Made by a program: the position numbers and the translations under genes
The notes under the pieces: model-generated
The model's database searches: none
Seen by the model: only the letters and a program-made list of their open reading frames with translations
Told to the model about the DNA's origin: nothing
Source: Histoplasma ohiense
Taxonomy: Eukaryota; Ascomycota; Eurotiomycetes; Onygenales; Ajellomycetaceae
Assembly: GCA_017607445.1 (NCBI GenBank)
Contig: JAEVHH010000002.1
Location: 7,284,001 to 7,348,000 of the forward strand
DNA: 64,000 nucleotides
Direction: 5' to 3'
In this document: in pieces, positions 48,331 through 58,294 of the stretch
Position numbering within the stretch: position 1 is the first letter of the stretch
Layout: every line of letters starts with the position of its first letter

Positions 48331-49124
48331 CGACGAGCGCTTATAGACAGGTGGTATTTTTTTGTTGAGACCTTACCTGACCAGTAAGGGGTTTAACGTG
48401 GTGCAAATAAACAGGTATCCATAAGTAAAAGGACAGAATGGGAAAAAAAGCGCCATATTAATCCTCAGATCGCAGACTAAAGCTGCACTGCAAGCTCGAA
48501 GAGAGTGAATTAGTGGAGTGTAGAAACGGAATGGGTGAGATAGATTGAGGTAGATTCGGTAAGATGAAGATGCGGCCGTTGGTTGTGGTTGTGGTTGTGG
48601 TTGTGGTTGTGGTTGTGGTTGTGGTCGGGAAAGGGAATTTTGAAGGCTCAACGGAGATCCAGCAACACCTGTACAACTTGTGGAGTTAGCACAACACAAC
48701 ACAAGGAAAAGCCGTCAATAAACAAGACGTACGCCAATGACAGGACCGCGAATTTGGCTCCATCCATGTTCATCAAAAGTATTGCTGAATCTATAACGAA
48801 TCATCTAGTGCTCGATCCTAAAGTACTCATTAGTGTACCATCGGCACCGAAGCTTAGGGTTATTTGGACCAAGGATCAATAGGTTATGGAAGATAACAGT
48901 AAGCAATGGCACTTCCATAGCCTCCGGAATATTGCTGAGAATATGAAAGGACTTAGCAGGTGGATGCGCGAATCACAGTATCTCGTCGGGGAAGAGAAGG
49001 TTATGATAGACCTTTCCTCACCCAAGCAGCGACCAAGAGTTCATATTCTCTACCCTTGAAGGAGATGACCAAAGAAAAACGTTTTCGATTATTTGAAGCA
49101 GAAAATTTTTTCTAACGTTGAATC
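48331..49124. other. Intergenic region with a GGTTGT repeat
   Basis: It holds the minisatellite at 48579-48624; otherwise no gene is supported. The frame 48583-48882 is produced by the repeat. Confidence 0.4.
48579..48624 (+). repeat. (GGTTGT)7 minisatellite
   Basis: About seven perfect hexanucleotide units. All frames through it are artefactual dipeptide runs (Trp-Leu, Val-Val, Gly-Cys). Confidence 0.85.
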
Positions 49125-49830
49125 ATGTTGCTGTGTGATTTACCAACTGAAATAATACTTTACATAGCGCAATACCTATCTTCACAAAGAAGCATCAGCC
49201 GATTTTCTCGGTCAAAGAGTCGCTTTTATAGCAATCTCAATCCCTACCTCCATCGATTCAATGTTCGACATGGTCAGGGGTCAGCCTTGCGGTGGGCAGT
49301 TCGGCATTCAATGTCGAAGTTGTGAGAAAGTCGCTTGACGTCGGTGCCAATATCAACTCTAGGGCGTGGGGATGTGCCCATTTTAATGTATTCCAAGAAA
49401 CTTTGTGCTCCCGATATGGTCAACCACGCTCTTTCAACCCGATGAGTATTGGAGGGAATATATCTTGCGGGTGCACACTCCGTTCCGCGAGGAAAACGAT
49501 TCTCTGCTCTTGCTCCTACTCGAACAAGGTGCTGGCATCGACAGTACCTTCGCCACTGGCGCAACCCCGTTGTGGGTTGCAGTGAACCAGCCAAATACAC
49601 ACCTTTCTCAACGTTTGATAGCCAATGGGGCTGATGTCCATTTTGCTAATGATGCCGGCAACACAATTCTGCATGTGGCCGCGACTGGTTACAACGAGGA
49701 GGTTATCCGCTCTCTTCTTGTCAAGGGAACAAATGTTCATTTGAAGAATGTCGTAGGGTGTATGTACCCTTTTTCATGGAGCTGCCAGAGGAAGATTGGT
49801 TAACCATATTACGGAATACGCTGAGGCGAT
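49125..49830 (+). pseudogene. Frameshifted F-box/ankyrin-repeat gene relic
   Basis: The frame from 49125 starts MLLCDLPTEIILYIAQYLSS, an F-box, and runs to RFNVRHGQGSALRWAVRHS before being lost. Ankyrin repeats continue in a second frame (NVEVVRKSLDVGANINSRAWG, about 49308-49371) and in a third from about 49405 (LLEQGAGIDSTFATGATPLW, then RLIANGADVHFANDAGNTIL and HVAATGYNEEVIRSLLVKGT). F-box-ankyrin proteins of this layout are abundant in filamentous fungi, where the F-box links to SCF ubiquitin ligases. At least two frame changes occur, at about 49300 and between 49380 and 49480. No GT/AG intron fits the first change; one lost base in the histidine-serine codons at about 49308-49311 does. 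It is most likely a pseudogene. Confidence 0.65.
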
Positions 49831-50596
49831 AAAGCTTCAATATACACATCTGGTGACTGGCCTTGAACACGCCAGAGACAGCTCCAGTTTAGGTCGCATT
49901 GTCGTCCGTTGTCCAGGTTTTATCCCGAAGTACGAAAGTGGTTACCCGTTGCCTCCCAGTTCAAATGATTAATATCATCCATCTCAGCCGAACAATCAAA
50001 CAAAATCGGAAAGGGATTTTGAGCTACGTCTCTGTGTACTTCGAATCCGAGTCGGTGATAGACCAGTTCTGTTTAAACACTGGCAAGGGATATAGACACC
50101 TGCCGGAAAGGAAAACTGAGAATCATTTTTAGGCAAAGAAAGAAGTAATGGGCGAATATGCAGATGGAATGGAAGCAGGTCTGCGAATGTGCTGGCCATT
50201 TCGCTTCCACAAATGCTCGCCCTCTATAAATAAGCCATGAGATGTGATCAATATCGCAGCAGCTGGGGACCCTAGTTTTAGGGGCTGAAGGAACATATAA
50301 GATCGGTTTTGCGAGGCCCGATGGGCAACAGATTGCAACCTGACAGTGGTGACGGCACCTGAATCCCGTGGAGACCCAGCCTCAACGTCTTCATTGCTGT
50401 GAATCGCTGGAATCAAGGCGACTCAAAGTGGTAGCGTCGGTGGCTCGCCTGTTCTAGTTTAGCTCTTCAGGGGCTGAAATCAGTCCACGTGCCCAGCGCC
50501 TGGAGGTTGAGCTAACTGATCCTGACACCTCTTTGTTCAGCCCTACCTATTATCTCTTCCAGTTCTCGTGTCTAGCACATAGTCATATGCCGCTTG
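49831..50596. other. Intergenic region upstream of the zinc-finger factor
   Basis: No gene is seen. It holds the promoter of the transcription factor gene and perhaps the tail of the F-box/ankyrin relic (an ITEYAEAIKLQYTH-like segment near 49805-49860). Confidence 0.4.
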
Positions 50597-53163
50597 ATGC
50601 ACTGGATGCATCTGCGTGCGCAATTCAGGCACACCATACCCATGTCCCTCAACAGAATTATGAGGCAGGCTCCCGAGAAGCAATTCAAATGTGCTGTTTG
50701 TGACCGCTTGTTTACTCGTATTGACCATCTGAAACGTCACCAGCTTCGCCGTACGTGCTCTACGCCTCTCCCTATTCTCCCCCCTTCTCTTTCAATTGCG
50801 TTTTTATGCTGTGACTCCGGTGGGCTATGCTCAGATGTAACATAGATACTGGAATAAGGCCGTATTCCTGTATATTTTGCGGCACTGCCTTCGCTCGTTG
50901 GTGAGATCCATTGTATGCCAATGCTTTCTGCAGTTTCTGATTTTATCTAAAGCGATAACTTGCGTGATCATTATAATGATTGTCCCCAGCGTGGGGATCG
51001 AGTTATTCCGGAGACTAGTCAAAGAGGCAGGAGACGTCATGCTTGTGAATCTGAAAGTTCCCCCCCCCCACCTCACGATCTCCCAGATTTAGTAACGTTT
51101 TTCACTTGCAGTGCACTTCTATGAAGTTACGTTGTGATGGGGCTTGTCCCTGTAGCTCATGCTTGAAGAGAAACATTCCATGTACTCGTCAAATGTCGAA
51201 GCCGTGTGACGATAGTGAGACCAGAACTGGTATATCATGTCCCTAATTCTTGTGTGATTAACTTGTGAATGGTTATATGCGCTAATTCCCAATATTATAT
51301 GATAATATTCTTAACTGACAACAGACTCAACGAAATCTGACGACTTTGATCAGACTTATGAGCGAGGCTCAGTTAAGTTTTTACTCAATGGAGGCACTGA
51401 TAGCTTTATAAAAGGCTTCCATCTCCCCTCCCGCCATGACAAAGCCCAACCTCTTTCCTGGGCTGGGAGTGGCCATAGCCATAATGTGGGAAACGTGAAC
51501 GAAGCCATGAGTACGCGGAATGCTGCCAATTTGCCAAATAGCGATCATACCAGTCATCCTGAGTCGGGTATCGAGAGCCAGCCTGTTGATGTCGCATTTT
51601 ACAATGACGGTTTTCTTCAGTTTTTTAACCAATGCAACAACAGTACTCGATTTCATCCGGACGAAACCTCCACTTCATTCACTCAACCACCCGCGACTTC
51701 CATTCAGGATTTTACCCTAACATCTTCAACCGACCCATATTTTGAGCCAGAAAGTCATTACTCGACGAACTTGATACAGTCGATCCTGTCAAAATCATGG
51801 GAGTTGGGATTTGATGATATGACGTCAATGGGGATTGCGCAAGAGCTACGATCCTTGTTAATGACCCAAAGAATCCAAAAATTTATCGCCCTCTACTTTG
51901 ATCACTGGCAATGTAACTGTCCAATGATACATCAGCCGACATTCAATCCCGAAACAACAGCATCTCCTCTTCTTGCTGCCATGGTCCTTATGGGAGCTAC
52001 GTACTCAGAGAATGCGACCGAAAAACTTACTGCGAAAAAGATGTTCGATCTAATAGAGGCTTACGTTTTCTCCACCGACGTATATTCCCAAGACTTTGAT
52101 ATTGCTCTATCATATAAGACAACCCAATGTCAAGTCGATATAAAGACGGACTGGAGGAGCTTTGAAAATTTCCAAGCGGGATATTTGATGTTTTTGGTAC
52201 AATACTGGGGAGGAACTAGGACTGCGATGAATCGAATGGTAGAGGTTAGGTTGGGGGAAATAGTCAAGGTTAGTCCTGCCCGATGAATATGTTGAATGTC
52301 ATTTAGAGTAATCAGCCATCTGACCCGTAGGATAGGTTGCACGTCAAATGCGATTGACAAAATGTAGACATGGCCTCGAAGAGCAAATGGATGAGTGCCT
52401 TTGGCTCCAGAAAGAGTGTCGGATAAGGTTAGTTGCCGTTGTAGCACTTCTACAATGTTGCTTGCTGTTCTCTAGCTGACATTATCGAGAACGATGGCGC
52501 TGTTATCAATGATCGACTGCGCAATGCCGTTCTATCAGAACTTTCCTTCGAGATTGACGACCTGTGAACTTCAATGCGACTTACCTTGTCAAAAATCTCT
52601 ATTTGTGGCTAGACACCCATTCCTGGAGGCAAACTTCCGACTCAGCCGCGAGATGACCGTGTACCAGGCTTTTCAAAATCTGTTCGTGGAAAGTGGGCCT
52701 GTCCGGCCCCTTTTCGTTGACCACTGCACAAACAAATTACACTTAGGGATAATGGACATGTTCCAACTCATCCACCGTAAGTTTATCACAGCATGCGTAT
52801 GTCAATTCCTCAGGGGAACCAAAGCTCATATTTGCAGTAATATTCGCTCACATCCATCTGGTTATAAACCTGTCGATGCCGCGATTTGGAAACGGAAACG
52901 CAAATCAACAAGAGTTGACCACTGTTAGTGGCATAAAGGTCGCTCTTGAACACTGGCGGTCGTTGTGGATCTCCCTTCGTACGGAGCTTCATGGCGATGA
53001 GTGGGAAGGGGTGGGGTTCTTTAGAGGAGCCTACAATTTCTGGCTCGTATCTCAGTTGCTCATTAGCAAGAGTGCTAGCGTGGATATTCTGATGAAAATG
53101 GATATCAATTGCGAGGACAAGCTGAGCCAACTGAAGGCCCTAATAGCGGACGACTTTGATTAG
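50597..53163 (+). CDS. C2H2 plus Zn2Cys6 transcription factor with fungal_trans domain
   Basis: Eight exons are proposed: 50597-50750, 50846-50900, 50953-51052, 51112-51229, 51325-52268, 52336-52427, 52490-52776 and 52838-53163, giving about 691 residues. Two C2H2 fingers come first (FKCAVCDRLFTRIDHLKRHQ...; YSCIFCGTAFARCDNLRDHY...), then DCPQRGDRVIPETSQRGRRR and a zinc cluster with exact CX2CX6CX5CX2CX6C spacing (HACES|CTSMKLRCDG...). A fungal-specific transcription factor domain fills the rest (LYFDHWQCNCPMIHQPTF; PSRLTTCELQCDLPC; NFWLVSQLLISKSASVDILM). Such dual-finger factors are sequence-specific regulators; the target genes are unknown. All introns are GT-AG except the third, whose only workable donor is GA at 51053-51054. 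The gene is therefore either mis-sequenced, newly broken, or uses a non-canonical intron. The start is uncertain; later in-frame ATGs at 50609 and 50642 would not affect the fingers. Confidence 0.8.
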
Positions 53164-54075
53164 TTTGTTTTCCTTCCCTTTATGACATGTTCAGTGTCAT
53201 CTACATGGCGTCCTTCTCTATTAATCTGCAAAATGTATTCCAATGCGACCAATTTGTTGTTTTTAGCGAGTTGCATTTGGTTTCTGTATTCCAGTACGGA
53301 TCTGGGTGTTGAAGTGCAAGTTGTATATTGTATTTCCTATGTAAATGTTCTTCTCTATCCCTACCCTAATTTATTTTTCGTTTATTATTATTTTCATTAT
53401 CATGTTCTTCCCTCTGTTTCGCGTCCCCGATATTAATGATTAACGCAGTCTTTTGCTCGACGATGTGCTGTCTGTTGCTATCGAAAAAAAACAGTGAGGT
53501 TAAATTAAGCTCAGGGCTCACTGGACTAAGAATTGATTTGTCGACCCTTTTCTAGACGCAAGGAAAGTATTAGGCCACTAGGGCAAAAGAGCTCGATCAC
53601 CACCAGCGCTGTGGTCCCAATCCAATCCCCCCAACAGAAAGCAAGCTTCCCGGATAATAATATATCCGACACGATAGCTGACTAATCTCGCCATCGGCTG
53701 AGAGAGCCCGCATCGACATGCAAAAAATTGCTCGATAGCACGAAGAAACCAGCAGCCATTCAGCCTATCTTCTTGAATATATCTGCTCAAAGCTATTTTC
53801 TTGGTACGTGCCCTTTCTCCCCTGTCGACCCATACGCAAAGCAACTACGTTGCGACCCCGCGTACGTTATTTGTTTGTTCCCACAAATCGGTCATCCCCG
53901 GTCGTGTGCGCACTTCGCTCAGTTGTACGGACGGGCTAATTAATTTCGCCGAATTTTTGCGCCTTATTTTGCCTGACAACAGACAGCTTGAACGGATTTA
54001 CCTTTCCTTTCGTCCTCGTTCGTTCCTGCGGATCCTTGAATTATCTTTTCTCTCCATTACATTCAATTGCCCATC
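53164..54075. promoter_or_regulatory. Intergenic region, EGD1 promoter
   Basis: This 0.9-kb region lies between two plus-strand genes. It is pyrimidine-rich close to the EGD1 start codon (about 54000-54060), as is common for highly expressed fungal genes. No other gene is seen. Confidence 0.45.
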
Positions 54076-54911
54076 ATGGATCAGGCAAAATTGGCTAGAC
54101 TCCAGCAGAGTGTGCGGATTGGTAAGTGTTGCAAAGACCAATCCCCCGTCTCTTTTAATGATTTTTCCGGGCAATACTATCTCCCATTTTCTTGATATGT
54201 TGGATGATAGCTAATAGTTGCGGTGTTATTTAGGGTAAGTATCCGAATATATTATTCCACGATCTTGTCATTGTCAAGCAGTAGGAGTACAGTGACTGTT
54301 TGATTATTATTTGTAGAAATGGAGAAACGCCGGTTCGAATTGAATTGATATTATGGTAGTGGCTAATGATTTCATGTTTCTGTTTTCTGTAGAGGCAAAG
54401 GTACCCCACGACGCAAGACGAAGAAGGTTCACAAATCATCAGGAACCGATGACAAGAAGCTGCAAACGTCGCTGAAGAAGCTGAATGTGCAGCCCATTCA
54501 GGCCATTGAGGAGGTCAACATGTTCAAGGAAGACGGAAATGTCATCCACTTTGCTGCCCCCAAAGGTTCGTTGTAACCATCCCTTATATTGATGTCGTCG
54601 ACATTAGAATTTACAATTCTGACGCTGCTCCTCTCTTTTCCGATATTCACAACACAGTCCACGCCTCCGTGCCCAGCAACACCTTCGCCATCTACGGCAA
54701 TGGCGAAGACAAAGAGCTCACCGAGCTTGTACCTGGAATCCTCAACCAACTGGGACCTGACTCCTTGGCTTCTCTCCGTAAATTGGCAGAGAGCTATCAG
54801 AGCATGCAGAAGAGGGAAGGTGGAGAAGATGCCAAGAAGGATGACGATGACGATGATGACGAGATTCCAGATCTAGTTGAAGGAGAGAACTTCGAGAGCA
54901 AGGTTGAATGA
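54076..54911 (+). CDS. EGD1: Nascent polypeptide-associated complex subunit beta
   Basis: NACbeta (Egd1/BTF3) pairs with NACalpha at the ribosome exit tunnel and shields new chains. Exons: 54076-54121, an apparent one-base exon at 54234, 54393-54565 and 54658-54911, giving 157 residues. The protein starts MDQAKLARLQQSVRIG, continues GKGTPRRKTKKVHKSSGTDD, has the NAC domain (about residues 35-100: [56 protein letters not shown]) and ends with an acidic tail. The family-wide VRIGGKGT motif is recovered only if the single G at 54234 is included between two canonical introns; otherwise, using an AG two bases further on (54394), the product is in frame but lacks one of the two glycines. The ribosome-binding RRKxKK motif is intact. 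Confidence 0.93.
54234..54234 (+). other. Candidate one-nucleotide exon of EGD1
   Basis: The G at 54234 is flanked by TTTAG (acceptor of an upstream 112-base intron with branch site GCTAATA at 54210) and by GTAAGTA (donor of a downstream 158-base intron with branch site GGCTAATG near 54361 and acceptor CTGTAG). Including exactly this base joins exon 1 and exon 3 in frame and gives ATT-GGA-GGC-AAA (Ile-Gly-Gly-Lys), the conserved sequence. Confidence 0.65.
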
Positions 54912-56735
54912 TCAAGGGAAGGACTTAATAAACCAAAGAACAAAAAAAGACAACCTATCATAAATACCACTTCAGGGAATCCATTTTAGCAAATTTCAGC
55001 AAAATATTATGCTTTCCTTCCTTGGTTTTCTATTTTCATTCCCTTGTTCTATTTCCCAGCCGTGGCCAGAAAGACCAGCAGGGGAAAACGGAAAAATTGA
55101 AATTACTTCACATTATCAAGTCCATGAGCCGAAAGAAAAGGGGCGGAATGAAAATTCATAGAGATATGGGGAATATGCACATTAGTGCCCGGTGAGTTTG
55201 ATTATCATCGGGTTGTTTTCTTTTCTTTCTTTGAACTCTTATTGCCTTGATTCTTCAACTTGACAGGTCCTCTATTCTCTGGGCCCACGCGTATCCATAA
55301 TCACTTGCTATCTACATACAGCATCCAACGCAGAGTAGTGTGTGCTGTCCGTTCTGGTCCGTATCTCGCATGGTACAACCATCCCATCGATTTTTAAGCC
55401 GTGACGTCAGTTCCATCTTCTACCCCCACCACGGTTCATTTTTCGTCCCAGCGTACGAATTCCGATCACCTTTATTTTTATTTATTTTTTTTTTTTTTTC
55501 TGTTTCTTCAAATTAAAACATTGTAAAGCCTTAGTTCGGCTGGTTTCTGACGAATTTTGCATTCCCCCATTTTATCCTGATTTTCTATCTCCATGCTTAT
55601 TGTAAGTGTGGAAAGGGAGCATGGTTGCGAAAGGGGAGGGAGAAGGTGGCTCAGGATGACAAGAGTTTAGCTGCATTGGCATCTTGGTCCGAAAAACATT
55701 TTGGTTTATGGATGTATGTAGGAGTTGGAACTCCATGAAAACCGTTCACAGGTTTAATGTTGCTTTATATACCGTTTCCAATGGTCCTTCGATTGTTGCA
55801 TCGATTTCCTGCCCGGCTTCTTTCTGGCCCTTTTTGCCTAAATGAAGGACCTTGGTTGGAGCTGCAATTGGCAAAGACCAGGAGAAGAGTTAGGTGAAAT
55901 TCTTGGGGGAATCTGAATTTGAGCACTCAACTCGAGGTACTTTGTTCTCTCTATGAATATAAGTCTAAATTACACCTTGAAATGGTTTGGTTTTAAGGCG
56001 GGTCTATGGTGTACGGGAAAGGGGAATAAAATGAACAAGCAAATATAACGCATTACGTCGTGGCCACATTGCATCCGGTGGAGCATGTTTAAAGAAAATG
56101 TAACATCTTCTCTTCACCCTTGAAAGGGGCGAGGAAGCTGGAAAGTGAAAACATGTCATATGATGGAATAGAGCATCTGCGGATCTTGAACGCCATTTGA
56201 TGGTTCCTGTGACAAATACACAAAACTGATGATCTTTCCAACCTCAGCGGAATTAAGTATATGATATTAGGACATACCCTATTGGACGGGTAAGGGGGAA
56301 TATAGGATAGAGTAGATAAATGGCTCCCTCGACGAGACGATGGCAAAGGGAATGATGGAAATAACGAATATCCAAGTCTTATTTATCCCGGCATTTCATA
56401 TGGTAAAGTCAATCGTTAATAAGGCTCACGTACGAAGTGTGTTCGTCGTTCTAGAGTGAATAAATACAATGCATTGCAGGCGTAATGGTAAGTTTATAAT
56501 CCATAGTGCGAGTGATCAACAAAATTTCCACGAACCTTGCTGAGCCACACCACTAAATTCGCAGAAGATAGATTTCAACGTTATCACTTGGAAATAGACC
56601 TAATTGACAACGAAGGCAGAGGCGGGGCAAATTTTAGTCGGATATTGTCAATGTGACAGAGATGAAATAAACGCGTAATTAATGGCAATTTCTAAATGTA
56701 TGAAGCTACTGACTGAGATGGCATTTTCTGAAGGA
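54912..56735. other. Convergent intergenic region
   Basis: These 1.8 kb lie between the EGD1 stop and the 3' end of the Nup53-type gene. T runs lie at 55482-55499. No gene is supported; 56089-56346 is a domain-less frame. Confidence 0.4.
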
Positions 56736-58108
56736 TCAGGACTCATCCTTGAGACCGCACAAGTCGGTTCCAAGAAGCTTATCGACCATGTACCAGAAGC
56801 GCCAGTAAGCGTTTGACTTGTCATAATCGAGCGATCCGTCCTCGCGAAGGACGGGTCCATCACCGACGATGTCCCCAGTAAACCAGCTCAATATTGGAAT
56901 AGACCGAAGGATTCGTTCAACAACAGATGGTTGGGGAGGAAGCGCTTCAGAAATTGGCCGCAAAACAGCACGACGGACTGTGGGAATGTGGGTCATAAAG
57001 TCAGATTCCGGTTTTTGATGAGGTTCAGGTTGGGATTGGAGCTGAGGTAATGTTTGTCGTTGGCGCAGGGTGCTGGTTGATCCTTGATCGGCGGCTGTGG
57101 CAGAGCTGGTGATTACGGTTGGTGTTTGAGAAGTAGCAGAGTCATCTATAGTTCCGTCCGTCGATATTGTATTTGCAGTGAAAGAGCGAGGGAGAGTCGA
57201 TTGGTCAAGATCATAGCGTTGTTGAACGAATATGCTGGATTGAGAGGAAGCTAAAGTATGTGACTTCAATCGAGGCCGAGCTGACTCGACAGACTCTTTA
57301 GGAATCGGAGCATCATTTTGTGGGCCCTGACCATGGTATAGTTCACAAAACACCATGAAGCCATCTATGTCTTGCGGGGAGAAGAAGCAGGCACGATCAG
57401 CAGCAACAGCAGAGTCAAATGTGACTTTTATCCAGTGATATCCTCCAGCATATCGTTTCGCTTTCTTGTTGGCATCGGCAGATAAATTTGGGTGGATAAC
57501 AACGTCACGACCGCTCAACAGCTGTGGATATTTTTGTGCCAAATCGGGATCGTTTCTGGAATAATCCTCGCATATCATGCCTTGTGATATTCGCTCGAAC
57601 TTGTCAATGACTTTCCACTCAGATTCTTTGTTCTTGTAGCCATAAAGGATGCACTCCGTAGCAACTTTTTCAACAGGCTTTCGAGGTGAATCACTAGAAT
57701 GATTGGCTATAGACGGGGGTGGGTGCTTTAATTGGCTCTGTTCTTGCTCTTGTTGCTGCGCGAAAAGCTTGCTGAATTCCGCTACGTTTGGGTTTTCTTT
57801 TCTGGCGGGAGTTCCCGTTCGAGTTCCAGATCGAGTAGAGTTATAACGCGCATTCCTTCTTTTCCCAAAAGGACCGCTCTCTTCTGGGGGCCGTCGTGGG
57901 TTTCGTGATTCACTATCATGCAATTTAGCTTTGTTAGCTGTTCCAAATGAGGGAGTAAACAATGACAATGACTTCGCAAAACGCCGAGAGAATGTGGCTA
58001 AAATGAAAGAAATATATATACATAACATAGCACGGATAGAGCATAAATAAAAATGACGACTTGAGAGAATAACGTACTCTTTGTAAACATAACCCCATGG
58101 CAGGACAT
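56736..58108 (-). CDS. NUP53: Nup53/Nup35-type nucleoporin (RRM_Nup)
   Basis: Two exons: 58108-58078 (or from the inner ATG at 58090) and 57997-56736, with an 80-base intron (GTACGT...TTTTAG), give about 424-430 residues. The junction yields MFTKTTFSRRFAKSLSLFTPSF. The central domain (about residues 100-200) is the Nup35-type RRM: ATECILYGYKNKESEWKVI, GMICEDYSRNDPDL, GGYHWIKVTFDSAVAADRAC and VFCELYHGQGPQND. The family is part of the inner ring of the nuclear pore and binds membrane and Nup155/Nup170. The C-terminus (PSVVERILRSIPILSWFTGD) contains a likely amphipathic membrane-binding helix. A frame from 58160 that continues through the intron (MEYHAVPLEE...) is a shadow: it uses a different exon 1 frame that cannot be spliced in phase. 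A palindrome with two CACGTG boxes is 160-180 bases upstream. Confidence 0.75.
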
Positions 58109-58267
58109 TTCCTTTCTCATCTCTTGCGCGTTCCTCCAGAGGAACAGCGTGATACTCCATAGAAGCAGAAAGATTTCAGACATAGGCGGGAAAACAGGAG
58201 TAACAGTATTTTGGCGATTAACAGGCCGTAGAGCTTGAGCGCGATCAGCTAAAAGCAAAATAAATAT

Positions 58268-58289
58268 CACGTGACTAGTTAGTCACGTG
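58268..58289. promoter_or_regulatory. Perfect 22-bp palindrome with two CACGTG boxes
   Basis: The arm CACGTGACTA (58268-58277) and its exact reverse complement (58280-58289) surround a central GT. Each arm contains a full CACGTG E-box in TCACGTG or CACGTGA context, the type bound by bHLH factors such as Cbf1. It lies between the end of the upstream minus-strand gene and the nucleoporin start. Confidence 0.65.
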
Positions 58290-58294
58290 GATTT

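Noticed and set aside
48579..48624. The GGTTGT repeat as a CRISPR-like or coding repeat
   Set aside because: The units are six bases and contiguous, without spacers, so it is an ordinary minisatellite.
54300..54345. A GGTTCGAAT stretch resembling a tRNA T-loop in EGD1 intron 2
   Set aside because: No acceptor stem, D-arm or anticodon arm can be folded around it.
57998..58160. Alternative N-terminus of the nucleoporin gene (MEYHAVPLEE frame)
   Set aside because: The frame reaches exon 2 only by reading through an intron with canonical GTACGT and TTTTAG ends, and it cannot be spliced in phase.
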